Shown piece after piece: positions 25,259 through 31,910 of a stretch of 31,972 nucleotides of DNA. Below the pieces are notes generated by a model that searched no databases, had not been told where the DNA came from, and worked only from the letters and a program-made list of their open reading frames with translations. The stretch comes from an uncultured Lachnospiraceae bacterium (lineage in GTDB: Bacteria; Bacillota; Clostridia; Lachnospirales; Lachnospiraceae). Position 1 is the stretch's first letter, and every line of letters starts with the position of its first letter. The translations under genes and the position numbers were made by a program. The stretch is from the NCBI GenBank assembly GCA_910588535.1, contig CAJUOO010000035.1, positions 1-31,972 on the forward strand, given 5' to 3'.

Positions 25259-25290
25259 AGGTCTGCTCAGAGAACTGGCTGAGTGGACCT
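25259..25290 (+). terminator. Hairpin after enolase, probable terminator
   Basis: AGGTC..CTCAG (25259-25270) pairs with CTGAG..GACCT (25279-25290) through two central G-T wobbles. Only CTCTCTT follows, a weak tail. Confidence 0.45.
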
Positions 25291-25340
25291 CTCTTAAAGA
25301 TGTATCTCTCTAGATAAGTATACTTTTTTGTAGGGTAAGT

Positions 25341-25527
25341 GTTCTTGCATCATTTTCGGGGGAGGTCCGTATAGCCCATCCACTGTTTTCCTCCGTCACC
25401 CCGCTCCCGCTTAGTGAAAAACGTAACGGATACTAAGCTCGAAACTACCTCGCTAAGTACCGACGTTTTTCAATAGGTTCCTTGAGGAAAACAGCGGACG
25501 GGCTATACTGCTTTATTGAATCGTTCA
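25341..25527 (+). repeat. Palindromic intergenic element, copy 2 (type A)
   Basis: Arms 25370-25393 and 25484-25507 pair over 24 bases with two mismatches that would be G-U on the opposite strand. Inside lie the conserved strand CCCCGCTCCCGCTTAG, inner stem TGAAAAACGT with ACGTTTTTCA, the covarying TACT/AGTA step, loop AAGCTCGAAACTACCTCG, and ATAGGTTCCTTGAGG. The flanks are ATCATTTTC (left) and GGGCTATACTGCTTTATTG (right), the latter shared with the copy at 31911. Confidence 0.85.
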
Positions 25528-25721
25528 GATACGCTGTAATTTTTTATATACTTATAGCTCTATATTTATTTTTATTCCATTTGTATTCACAGATCATCGT
25601 ACTCTTTTATATGGAAACAACAAAAGCTATCTATCAATTATGCTGCAGGCAAGATTCCTCTGCCCGGCGATTATGGAAATAACAAAAGCAATCTATTAAT
25701 CTGATACAAGCAGAATGACAG

Positions 25722-25940
25722 TGTGTTTTGTCTAACTGATAAAAGCAGTCCGGTGAATTGCCTGTGGTCCTCAAGGAACCTATTGAAAAACGCCGGCGGT
25801 TAGCGAGGTGGTTTCGAGCTTACCGTCCGTTGCGTTTTTCACTAAGCGGGAGCGGGGTGACGGAGGACCACAGGCAATTCACCGGGCGGATCTTTTCAGA
25901 AAATGATACAACTAATCTTTTCTAACAGATAAAATATAAA
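25722..25940 (-). repeat. Palindromic intergenic element, copy 3 (type B, inverted)
   Basis: Full-length copy in the opposite orientation to copy 2, 195 bases away. Outer arms 25750-25772 and 25863-25885 are perfectly complementary over 23 bases. Relative to copy 4 the arms differ at several places, each change matched on the other arm; the inner step reads CGGT/ACCG. Flanks (TATCAGTTAG..AAAACAC on one side, ATCATTTTCTG and TTATATTTTATCTG on the other) match copy 4. No gene is supported in 25215-26047, which otherwise is plain AT-rich sequence. Confidence 0.85.
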
Positions 25941-25987
25941 GAAATATATACTTTTTTATGATAGATTGCAAATAGCGGAAAAAGTGG

Positions 25988-26016
25988 TTGAAATGCCCGT
26001 TCTTTTATGCTAAACT
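25988..26016 (+). promoter_or_regulatory. Promoter of secG
   Basis: TTGAAA (25988-25993), 17 bases, TAAACT (26011-26016), 31 bases before the start codon. Confidence 0.55.
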
Positions 26017-26047
26017 ATCTATGTTTCGAATGTAAGGAGGTGGCAGG

Positions 26048-26272
26048 ATGACAGCTTTAAAGATAGTAGTCATGGTTATTTATGCAGTTGTGTGTATAGC
26101 GTTGACAGTGATAGTACTTATGCAGGAGGGCTTGACAGGATCCATCAGCGGCGCAGCGGATACCTACTGGGGAAAGAATAAGGGACGGTCCATGGAAGGA
26201 GCTCTGGAGAAAATTACAAAGTTTCTTGCAATTGGTTTTATTATATTGTCCTTGGTACTGAATATAATCTGA
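26048..26272 (+). CDS. secG: Preprotein translocase subunit SecG
   Basis: 74 residues with the SecG layout: a first membrane segment (about 4-24), the conserved loop VLMQEGLTGSISGAA (note GLTGSISG in place of the more common GLG-rich stretch), and a second membrane segment (about 54-73). It assists SecYE during protein export. AAGGAGGTGG lies just upstream. It is followed by a terminator and then rnr, the usual order in Firmicutes. Confidence 0.92.
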   Translation: MTALKIVVMVIYAVVCIALTVIVLMQEGLTGSISGAADTYWGKNKGRSMEGALEKITKFLAIGFIILSLVLNII

Positions 26273-26283
26273 GAAAAGGCTGA

Positions 26284-26313
26284 AACACTCTTGCTAATAA
26301 GAGTGTTTTTTTC
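26284..26313 (+). terminator. Terminator between secG and rnr
   Basis: AACACTCTT (26284-26292) pairs perfectly with AAGAGTGTT (26299-26307), 6-base loop, then a run of T. About 100 bases remain before rnr, so partial readthrough or a separate weak promoter must feed it. Confidence 0.85.
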
Positions 26314-26410
26314 TATAATGAGAGTATAGAAGTGACGTAAAACTAGGGTAAGGAGGGATTGTTCATAAGGAACCGCAGGTAGTGTGAGCGGATATAAGGG
26401 AGGTATAGAT

Positions 26411-28588
26411 ATGACGGATGAGGCATTACAAAGAAGAAAGAAAATTATACTGGATATTGTTAAGGATGAGCATTATGTACCGATGAAGGCGAAGGAGCTG
26501 GCAATTCTTCTTCAGGTTCCGAAAGAGGATCGGCCAGATCTGGATTTTGTGCTCCATGAGCTGGTGGCATCCGGGGAGATTATGTTGTCAAAGCGCGGAA
26601 AGTACACAAAGCCGGAAAATCATATTTTGACAGGTGTTTTTATGGCGACGGCGAAGGGATTTGGTTTTGTGGCAGTTGAAGGGATGGATGAGGATATCTA
26701 TATTAAGGAGAGCCATACAAATGGCGCACTTGATAAAGACACCGTTCAACTTGTGTTACTTCCCTCCAAGGGTGGCAGAAGGCAGGAGGGAGAGATCACT
26801 AAGATTCTCGCTCATGGAATCACAGAGGTTGTCGGTATCTATCAAAAAGGAAAGGATTTTGGTTTTGTCAGTGCAGACAATCAGAAATTTGCAAAGGATA
26901 TTTATATACCGGAGGCACGCTCAAAGGGAGCAGTCACGGGACATAAGGTGGTTGTCAAGCTGACAGATTTTGGAAGCAAGACAAAAAATCCAGAGGGAAT
27001 TGTGAAAGAGATACTGGGTCATGTAAATGATCCGGGTGTAGATATATTATCTATTATCAGGAGTTATCAGCTTCCTGAGGAATTTCCAAAGCCCGTTATG
27101 GAACAGGCAGCGCGGATTGATCAGGAAGTTTCTGAGGAGGAAAAGCAGGGGCGCTTAGATCTTAGAGATTGGCAGACTGTGACAATTGACGGAGAGGATG
27201 CTAAGGATCTTGATGATGCTGTGACGCTCACAAAGGAGGGAGACCGCTACACGCTCGGCGTGCATATCGCAGATGTCACACATTATGTGACGGAGGAAAG
27301 TGCGCTGGATAAAGAGGCATTAAAGCGTGGAACAAGCGTCTATCTTGTGGATCGTGTGATACCAATGTTGCCGCACAGGCTGTCAAATGGAATCTGTTCG
27401 CTAAATGAGGGTGTGGACAGGCTGGCATTAAGCTGTATTATGGAGATCGACGAAAAAGGAAATGTGATTGGACACAGAATTGCTGAGACATTGATACGAG
27501 TAGACAGGCGAATGTCCTACACCAGTGTAAAGAAGATTCTGGAAGATAGAGATGAAAGTGAAAGAAAAGAATATGAGCCGCTTGTGCCAATGTTTGAGCG
27601 GATGCAGGAGCTGGCAGCCATATTGCGTGAAAAGAGAAGGCAGAGAGGTTCGATAGACTTTGACTTCCCAGAAACTAAGATTGTACTTAATAAAAAGGGA
27701 GAACCGATTGAGATTAAGCCCTATGAGAGAAATACAGCGACAAATATTATTGAAGATTTTATGCTGATCACCAATGAGACGATCGCTGAGGATTATTATT
27801 GGCAGGAGATGCCTTTTGTATATCGGACACATGACACACCTGATCCAGAGAGAATCCAGCGTCTGGAGATCTTTATCAATAATTTTGGCTATGGCATTAA
27901 GAATAACAGAGAGGGGATTCATCCGAAAGAGCTGCAAAAGTTATTGGCGCGGATAGAGGATTCCCCGGAGGAGGCACTGATTAGCCGTCTGACGCTCCGT
28001 TCTATGAAGCAGGCGAAGTACACTGTACAAAACAGCGGACATTTTGGGCTTTCGGCAAAATATTATTGTCATTTTACTTCACCGATCCGCCGTTATCCCG
28101 ATCTTCAGATTCATCGTATTATAAAAGAAAATTTGCACGGCGGAATTGTGGAGAAGAGATTAAGACATTATGTAAGCATCCTTCCCGGTGTTGCGGAGCA
28201 GTCAAGTGCCATGGAGAGAAGGGCGGACGATGCGGAGAGAGATACAGAGAAGCTTAAAAAGACGGAATATATGTCAAGGCGAATAGGAGATAGATTTACA
28301 GGCGTAATATCAGGAATGTCAGCATATGGTATTTATGTGGAGCTTCCTAACACAGTGGAGGGAATGATACATGTAAATTCTCTGATAGATGATTACTATT
28401 ATTATAACGAGGAAACCTATGAGATGATAGGAGAGCAGAAGCACCGTGTCTTTAAGCTTGGACAGACGATTGATATCGTGGTGACGGCGACGGATAAGCT
28501 GACACGAACCATTGATTTTATGCTTGCAGAGGATGTTCAGGAAGGAAATGAAGATGGGCAAGGAGAATATAAAGCTGATAGCCAATAA
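26411..28588 (+). CDS. rnr: Ribonuclease R
   Basis: 725 residues. A 3'-5' exoribonuclease that degrades structured RNA and non-stop mRNA released by tmRNA. Domains in order: N-terminal winged helix (about 1-65), cold-shock domains (about 75-230, GFGFVAVEG and DFGFVSADN), the catalytic RNB domain (about 245-575) with the metal aspartates in DAKDLDDAV (about 262-270) and FTSPIRRYPDL, and a C-terminal S1 domain (about 625-705). The Lys-rich C-terminal tail of some enterobacterial forms is missing; here it ends in an acidic stretch. The ATG at 26411 follows GGGAGG and is preferred to the GTG at 26384. It overlaps smpB. Confidence 0.95.
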   Translation: MTDEALQRRKKIILDIVKDEHYVPMKAKELAILLQVPKEDRPDLDFVLHELVASGEIMLSKRGKYTKPENHILTGVFMATAKGFGFVAVEGMDEDIYIKESHTNGALDKDTVQLVLLPSKGGRRQEGEITKILAHGITEVVGIYQKGKDFGFVSADNQKFAKDIYIPEARSKGAVTGHKVVVKLTDFGSKTKNPEGIVKEILGHVNDPGVDILSIIRSYQLPEEFPKPVMEQAARIDQEVSEEEKQGRLDLRDWQTVTIDGEDAKDLDDAVTLTKEGDRYTLGVHIADVTHYVTEESALDKEALKRGTSVYLVDRVIPMLPHRLSNGICSLNEGVDRLALSCIMEIDEKGNVIGHRIAETLIRVDRRMSYTSVKKILEDRDESERKEYEPLVPMFERMQELAAILREKRRQRGSIDFDFPETKIVLNKKGEPIEIKPYERNTATNIIEDFMLITNETIAEDYYWQEMPFVYRTHDTPDPERIQRLEIFINNFGYGIKNNREGIHPKELQKLLARIEDSPEEALISRLTLRSMKQAKYTVQNSGHFGLSAKYYCHFTSPIRRYPDLQIHRIIKENLHGGIVEKRLRHYVSILPGVAEQSSAMERRADDAERDTEKLKKTEYMSRRIGDRFTGVISGMSAYGIYVELPNTVEGMIHVNSLIDDYYYYNEETYEMIGEQKHRVFKLGQTIDIVVTATDKLTRTIDFMLAEDVQEGNEDGQGEYKADSQ

Positions 28589-29021
28589 TAAGAAAGCATA
28601 TTTTGATTATTTTATAGAGGATACCTATGAGGCAGGGATCTCACTTCACGGGACGGAGGTGAAATCTCTGCGCATGGGAAGATGCAGTGTCAAGGAAGCA
28701 TTTATCCGTATAGAAAAGGAGGAAGTTTTTGTGTACGGAATGCATATTAGTCCTTATGAAAAGGGAAATATTTTTAATAAGGACCCACTGCGAGTGAGAA
28801 AGCTTTTGCTGCATCGACATGAGATCAACAAGATCAACGGGCAGCTTGCAGCGAAAGGATATACGGTTGTACCTTTAAAGGTTTATTTTAAGGGGAGTCT
28901 TGTGAAGGTGTCCATAGGCTTGGCGCGTGGCAAAAAGTTATATGACAAGCGTCAGGATATTGCGAAAAAAGATCAGAGAAGAGAAGCAGAGAAAGAATTT
29001 AAAGTGAAAAATTTATATTAG
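28554..29021 (+). CDS. smpB: SsrA-binding protein SmpB
   Basis: 155 residues. Binds tmRNA and brings it to stalled ribosomes. Family features: NKKAYFDYFIEDTYEAGI, the strongly conserved LHGTEVKSLR, FVYGMHISPY, and a basic C-terminal tail (GKKLYDKRQDIAKKDQRREAEKE) that occupies the mRNA channel. The start overlaps rnr by 35 bases, with GGAAGGA inside rnr placed about 9 bases before this ATG; the ATG two codons earlier is too near to it. Its RNA partner ssrA lies about 1.9 kb downstream. Confidence 0.94.
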   Translation: MGKENIKLIANNKKAYFDYFIEDTYEAGISLHGTEVKSLRMGRCSVKEAFIRIEKEEVFVYGMHISPYEKGNIFNKDPLRVRKLLLHRHEINKINGQLAAKGYTVVPLKVYFKGSLVKVSIGLARGKKLYDKRQDIAKKDQRREAEKEFKVKNLY

Positions 29022-29060
29022 AATAATTTGATTTATACTATAATTTGCAGAAAGTGGTTT

Positions 29061-29180
29061 ATTATGAGCATAGTCTATGTTCTGTTATCGCGCTCCTATT
29101 AAGTAAAAAATACATGTTGCTTGGGTATTTTTTCATTGGAGTTTTGAGGAAAATAGACTATGCTCTTTGTTCGATTGAAC
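29061..29180 (+). repeat. Palindromic intergenic element, copy 4 in order (short, diverged type C)
   Basis: Outer arms GAGCATAGTCTAT (29066) and ATAGACTATGCTC (29153-29165) are complementary. The inner stem is AAAAAATAC with GTATTTTTT where other copies have AAAAACGC/GCGTTTTT, again a paired change. CGCTCC..TTAAGT, TCATTGG and TTGAGGAAAA keep the family blocks. The central loop is shorter. Confidence 0.65.
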
Positions 29181-29191
29181 AAAAATAGAAT

Positions 29192-29338
29192 ACGGACCAC
29201 TTATCAACTTGATTAATTTTTGCCAGAAGTTCCATCTGTCGCGTTAGACTTCTTAGATGTAGCCACCACGACACCGCTGGAAGTTTGGCAGGCGGAGCAT
29301 CTACTCTGCATAATTCATATGATTGATAAGTGATCCGT
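29192..29338. ncRNA. Candidate multi-stem structured element
   Basis: Outer arms of 16 bases (29192-29207 and 29323-29338, one mismatch) enclose further nested stems: TGCCA 29221/TGGCA 29286, TTCCA 29230/TGGAA 29278, TGTCG 29237/CGACA 29269, and GCGGAG 29292/CTCTGC 29304. Base composition is richer in G+C than both flanks. To its right a perfect 7-bp hairpin (29381-29396) and a small terminator-like hairpin (29457) follow on the plus strand. It could be an RNA gene, part of one, or another palindromic repeat; I recognise no named RNA. The minus-strand open frame here is probably a shadow. Confidence 0.45.
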
Positions 29339-29456
29339 GCACGAAAAGGAATTATTTGTTTCCTCACACAATGAACCAAGTGACTGCTTGCAGTCATATG
29401 GCGGCTACTGTGAGTGTCGAAAATCTCGCTCCTTGAGAAATTACAAGTATGATGCC

Positions 29457-29479
29457 CCTCCAAGAAGCGGAGGTTTTAT
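29457..29479 (+). terminator. Terminator-like hairpin, convergent with the lipoprotein gene
   Basis: CCTCC (29457-29461), 7-base loop, GGAGG (29469-29473), then TTTTATT. A short but GC-only stem; it would end plus-strand transcription (smpB or a structured RNA) right at the 3' end of the minus-strand gene. Confidence 0.45.
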
Positions 29480-30144
29480 TCTGGTAATTTTGTTGTATTT
29501 GTGCTGTTTATAATTCCTCCGATGAAAACAATTGTTTGAAAATCATTTTCTATTGGTATTTTATTAAGAAGGATTCCCAAATCTACTCGTTTGTCAGCTT
29601 TGCGATTTTCAGGAATCACAGAATCAAATACAGTTACAACATCAATCCAATATTCTTGGTATCTCCAGTTATCTCCATCTTTATATGCTTCGAATGATAG
29701 ATTATCAATGCGATCGGGCAATCCCGGATAAGTATCACTGTCTCCATAGATTTTTTTGAACGTTGTATATGCTTCTTCTGTAAAAGCAAGAGCTTCTTCA
29801 TTCTGACCTTCAAAGTTATATTGTATCCGAAATAAAATATCTCCTTCAAAGAGAAGTGATACTTTAACAGCTTTTTCATTATACATAAGGTCTTTATTTA
29901 AAACTACTTCTTCCGCATCTGGTGCTAACTGTGTATCGACAACATCTTGAAACAATTCTAATATCTCTTGTCGTTCTTTGCCCAGAATAGTGCTGACATG
30001 TTCTGGTGTCACAGTTTCCATACAATCACTGGGATTGGATTTATTTTTGTTGTCGCAGGAAGATAATCCTAAACAGAGAATAAAAAAGATCAAGCTTATA
30101 ATTATGTGTTTATTTACTAAATACTGTCCAGCTATACGTGTCAT
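29476..30144 (-). CDS. Putative lipoprotein of unknown function
   Basis: 222 residues. The N-terminus has a basic start, a hydrophobic stretch (about 13-26) and a lipobox LGLSSC with C30 as the lipidated residue, followed by DNKNKSNPS, so the protein should be anchored on the outer face of the membrane. The mature part is acidic and mostly soluble (about 45-222) with no motif I recognise. AGAGGTG lies about 8 bases before the ATG on the minus strand. It stands alone, facing the smpB side, and has no partner gene in view. Lipoprotein status is well supported; its role is not. Confidence 0.75.
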   Translation of the reverse strand: MTRIAGQYLVNKHIIISLIFFILCLGLSSCDNKNKSNPSDCMETVTPEHVSTILGKERQEILELFQDVVDTQLAPDAEEVVLNKDLMYNEKAVKVSLLFEGDILFRIQYNFEGQNEEALAFTEEAYTTFKKIYGDSDTYPGLPDRIDNLSFEAYKDGDNWRYQEYWIDVVTVFDSVIPENRKADKRVDLGILLNKIPIENDFQTIVFIGGIINSTNTTKLPE

Positions 30145-30200
30145 ATCTTGTCACCTCTTTCACTATATAGTTTTTATTCTAAATCATACCATTATATTTG

Positions 30201-30291
30201 TTAGCTCCATTTGCCTATAGAATATGGGAAAAGCCTCTAACAAGCATCAAGATAATCTGTCTAACTTCCTTACATAGGCAAATTCGGCTAA
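30201..30291. repeat. Interrupted inverted repeat
   Basis: TTAGC...ATTTGCCTAT (30201-30218) and ATAGGCAAAT...GCTAA (30274-30291) are complementary except for three unmatched bases, with 55 bases between. It begins about 55 bases upstream of the lipoprotein start. The remainder of 30145-30677 is very AT-rich, with no gene that I can support. Confidence 0.4.
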
Positions 30292-30677
30292 CTATTATGT
30301 TGAAAATAAAATATTGAAAGTATATTATATATTTTCTGATTCATATATTATCAATTTGAAATAAATAAAGATAAACAAAAAATGGACATGTCTGATCCAA
30401 TTATAAAGAAAAGGTTCTTGATAAAAAGCAGATTAGGATTTATAAAAACATTGGAATCCCCCCTGACATGCTATATATGTATATGAAAGATATATGCTTT
30501 ATCAAATAAAGGCATGAGATTGATCATAATATTTTAATTATTTAATACAGTATTTATTTTTAGTGTATGATATTTATATTCTTTTGTCAATATAGCAATT
30601 AGAAAAATAATAAGAATGTAGAACATGTTAAACTAATAACTAAATTTTATTACGAATAATGTAGATTAACTGTGACA

Positions 30678-30803
30678 GTTCAGATAGGTCAGCGTGTTTA
30701 CCGCGCTGACTGTACAGGAATTCAGTGCTCACGGGTATATGGCTCATCGCCGCAGGTGATTAAAAATGGCTGTATGCCATAATAGTTTAGGGACTATCTG
30801 AAC
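30678..30803 (+). ncRNA. Candidate three-stem structured RNA or cruciform
   Basis: A perfect 10-bp closing stem GTTCAGATAG (30678-30687) with CTATCTGAAC (30794-30803) encloses a first hairpin GTCAGCG (30688) with CGCTGAC (30704), directly stacked on the closing stem, and a second arm ATGGC/GCCAT containing TCATC/GGTGA. GC content is clearly higher than in the flanks. It lies just upstream of the ssrA promoter, with no T-run after it. It matches no RNA that I know. Confidence 0.5.
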
Positions 30804-30844
30804 TCCTAGTATGATTTTGGATTTAGAAATATAGTAAAAAAGTA

Positions 30845-30873
30845 TTGACAAATCATTTTTGCTTAGATATAAT
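30845..30873 (+). promoter_or_regulatory. Consensus promoter of ssrA
   Basis: TTGACA (30845-30850), exactly 17 bases, TATAAT (30868-30873): a fully consensus sigma-70 promoter, as for other stable RNAs. Start would be near 30880, leaving a leader of about 38 bases to be removed. Confidence 0.95.
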
Positions 30874-30917
30874 ATATATGTTCGTTTGTGAGCCAATCAA
30901 CCATATAGTTAAAGTGA

Positions 30918-31277
30918 GGGGTTGTACTGGTTTCGACGGGGATTTTGAAATTGAGGAAGCCATCTGCGGGTCGGTACCGCGTTAGTAAACCGAAACTTAA
31001 ATATAAACGCAGACGAAAATTTAGCGTTCGCTGCCTAGTTGCGGCGTGTCGGGCTTAGGCTGCTCACCACTTAAGAATCCGGCATCGACTTGGTGAGGCA
31101 CTTCGCTTCCAAAGCTTTGAGGAAGTGGAAGAATGATGAAGCTACTGAAACGGAAAGCTTGTCCTTGGGCGTTTCGCGGAGGGAACAGCGTAGAGGATAC
31201 GCATAAAGCAATGACTGTGATGGGAGATGCTTCAATGGATGGGTTTTCGGACAGGGGTTCGATTCCCCTCAGCTCCA
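30918..31277 (+). ncRNA. ssrA: tmRNA (transfer-messenger RNA)
   Basis: A one-piece tmRNA of 360 bases. The tRNA-like part is seen as the acceptor GGGGTTG (30918-30924) pairing with CAGCTCC (31270-31276) and the T arm AGGGGTTCGATTCCCCT; GGTTTCGACGGGGA near the 5' end is the conserved family block. The tag frame starts with the resume codon GCA at 31009 and ends with TAG at 31036-31038, giving ADENLAFAA after the alanine carried by tmRNA. CCA is not encoded, since TTT follows the discriminator A, so it must be added. It rescues stalled ribosomes together with SmpB; RNase R is nearby. Confidence 0.97.
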
Positions 31278-31298
31278 TTTGATAAGCTTTTATCAAAT
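31277..31298 (+). other. Hairpin between ssrA and tRNA-Pro
   Basis: ATTTGATAA, loop GCTT, TTATCAAAT: perfect 9-bp stem beginning at the last base of tmRNA. There is no T-run, so it is more likely a processing or protecting structure than a terminator. Confidence 0.5.
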
Positions 31299-31305
31299 AT
31301 GATAT

Positions 31306-31379
31306 CGAGGTGTGGCTCAGTTTGGTAGAGCGCCACGTTCGGGACGTGGAAGCCGCAAGTTCGAATCTTGTCACCTCGA
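31306..31379 (+). tRNA. tRNA-Pro (anticodon CGG)
   Basis: 74 bases. Acceptor CGAGGTG/CACCTCG, anticodon stem CCACG/CGTGG with loop TTCGGGA, anticodon CGG at 31340-31342 and G after it, as expected for proline; T loop TTCGAAT. CCA is not encoded. It lies 28 bases after tmRNA without an own promoter, so both probably share one transcript. Confidence 0.97.
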
Positions 31380-31394
31380 TTATAGAATTTGGAT

Positions 31395-31426
31395 GCAGAT
31401 ACTGTGATATGGTATCTGCTTTTTTA
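31395..31426 (+). terminator. Terminator of ssrA-tRNA-Pro
   Basis: GCAGATAC (31395-31402) pairs perfectly with GTATCTGC (31412-31419), followed by TTTTTT. Confidence 0.9.
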
Positions 31427-31485
31427 TGTGCAGGGGCGCGTAGGAAAATTAATGGCGAAAACTACGTGTGCCTCGCACGTCGAGT
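31422..31485 (+). repeat. Short post-terminator repeat, copy b
   Basis: Directly after the tRNA terminator; GGGCGCGTAGGAAAATTA, then GGCGAAAACTACG and CGTCGAGTAGGG align with the copy after the tpiA terminator (15720-15785). Confidence 0.5.
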
Positions 31486-31570
31486 AGGGAAAGTAACTAA
31501 GACTGTCACTATAAGTCTTAATTATACAACATATCGTATACATGCAGTACTATTTTATAATTTCTTGTAA

Positions 31571-31790
31571 ATTTTATATTTTATCTGTTCTTAAAAATCT
31601 GCTGTATCATTTTCTGGAAAGCTCCGCCCTTTGAACTGCCTGTAGTCCTCCGTCACCCCGCTCCCGCTTAGTGAAAAACGCAGCGGACGCTAAGCTCGAA
31701 ACTACCTCGCTAAGCGCCGGCGTTTTTCAATAGGTTCCTTGAGGACTACAGGCAGTTCAAAGGGCTGTTTCTATCAGTTAGGTAAAACAC
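31571..31790 (+). repeat. Palindromic intergenic element, copy 5 in order (type B, best preserved)
   Basis: Outer arms 31626-31650 and 31741-31765 are perfectly complementary over 25 bases. Inside: CCCCGCTCCCGCTTAG, stem TGAAAAACGC/GCGTTTTTCA, step CGCT/AGCG, loop AAGCTCGAAACTACCTCG, and ATAGGTTCCTTGAGG. Flanks match the copy at 25722 in inverse orientation. The rest of 31380-31972 holds no gene that I can support. Confidence 0.85.
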
Positions 31791-31910
31791 GCTATATCTC
31801 TGATTGTACAAGATAGATAGTTTTTGTTGACTTCTTTAAGAGAATTTGATGATCTATGAATACAAACATAATTATAATTAATACAGATCTGTAAGTATAT
31901 GAAGAAGAAC

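Noticed and set aside
25482..25682. 66-residue hydrophobic frame after repeat copy 2
   Set aside because: It starts within the repeat arm, has no ribosome site and AT-rich composition explains the hydrophobic look.
29158..29463. 101-residue minus-strand frame
   Set aside because: It lies across nested stems and the end of a palindromic repeat, with no good ribosome site. The composition, rich in His, Ser and Cys, is unlike the neighbouring proteins. I keep the structured-element reading but with low certainty.
30383..30484. 34-codon frame beginning MDMSDPIIKKRF
   Set aside because: No ribosome site ahead of it and too short to support without transcript or homology evidence.
30678..30803. 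Considered as a riboswitch, T-box or 6S RNA
   Set aside because: No aptamer or T-box motif was recognised, no protein gene follows, and the fold is not the long bulged rod of 6S RNA.
31021..31374. 117-residue open frame on the minus strand
   Set aside because: It runs antisense through tmRNA and tRNA-Pro; proteins of this sort are a well-known annotation artefact.
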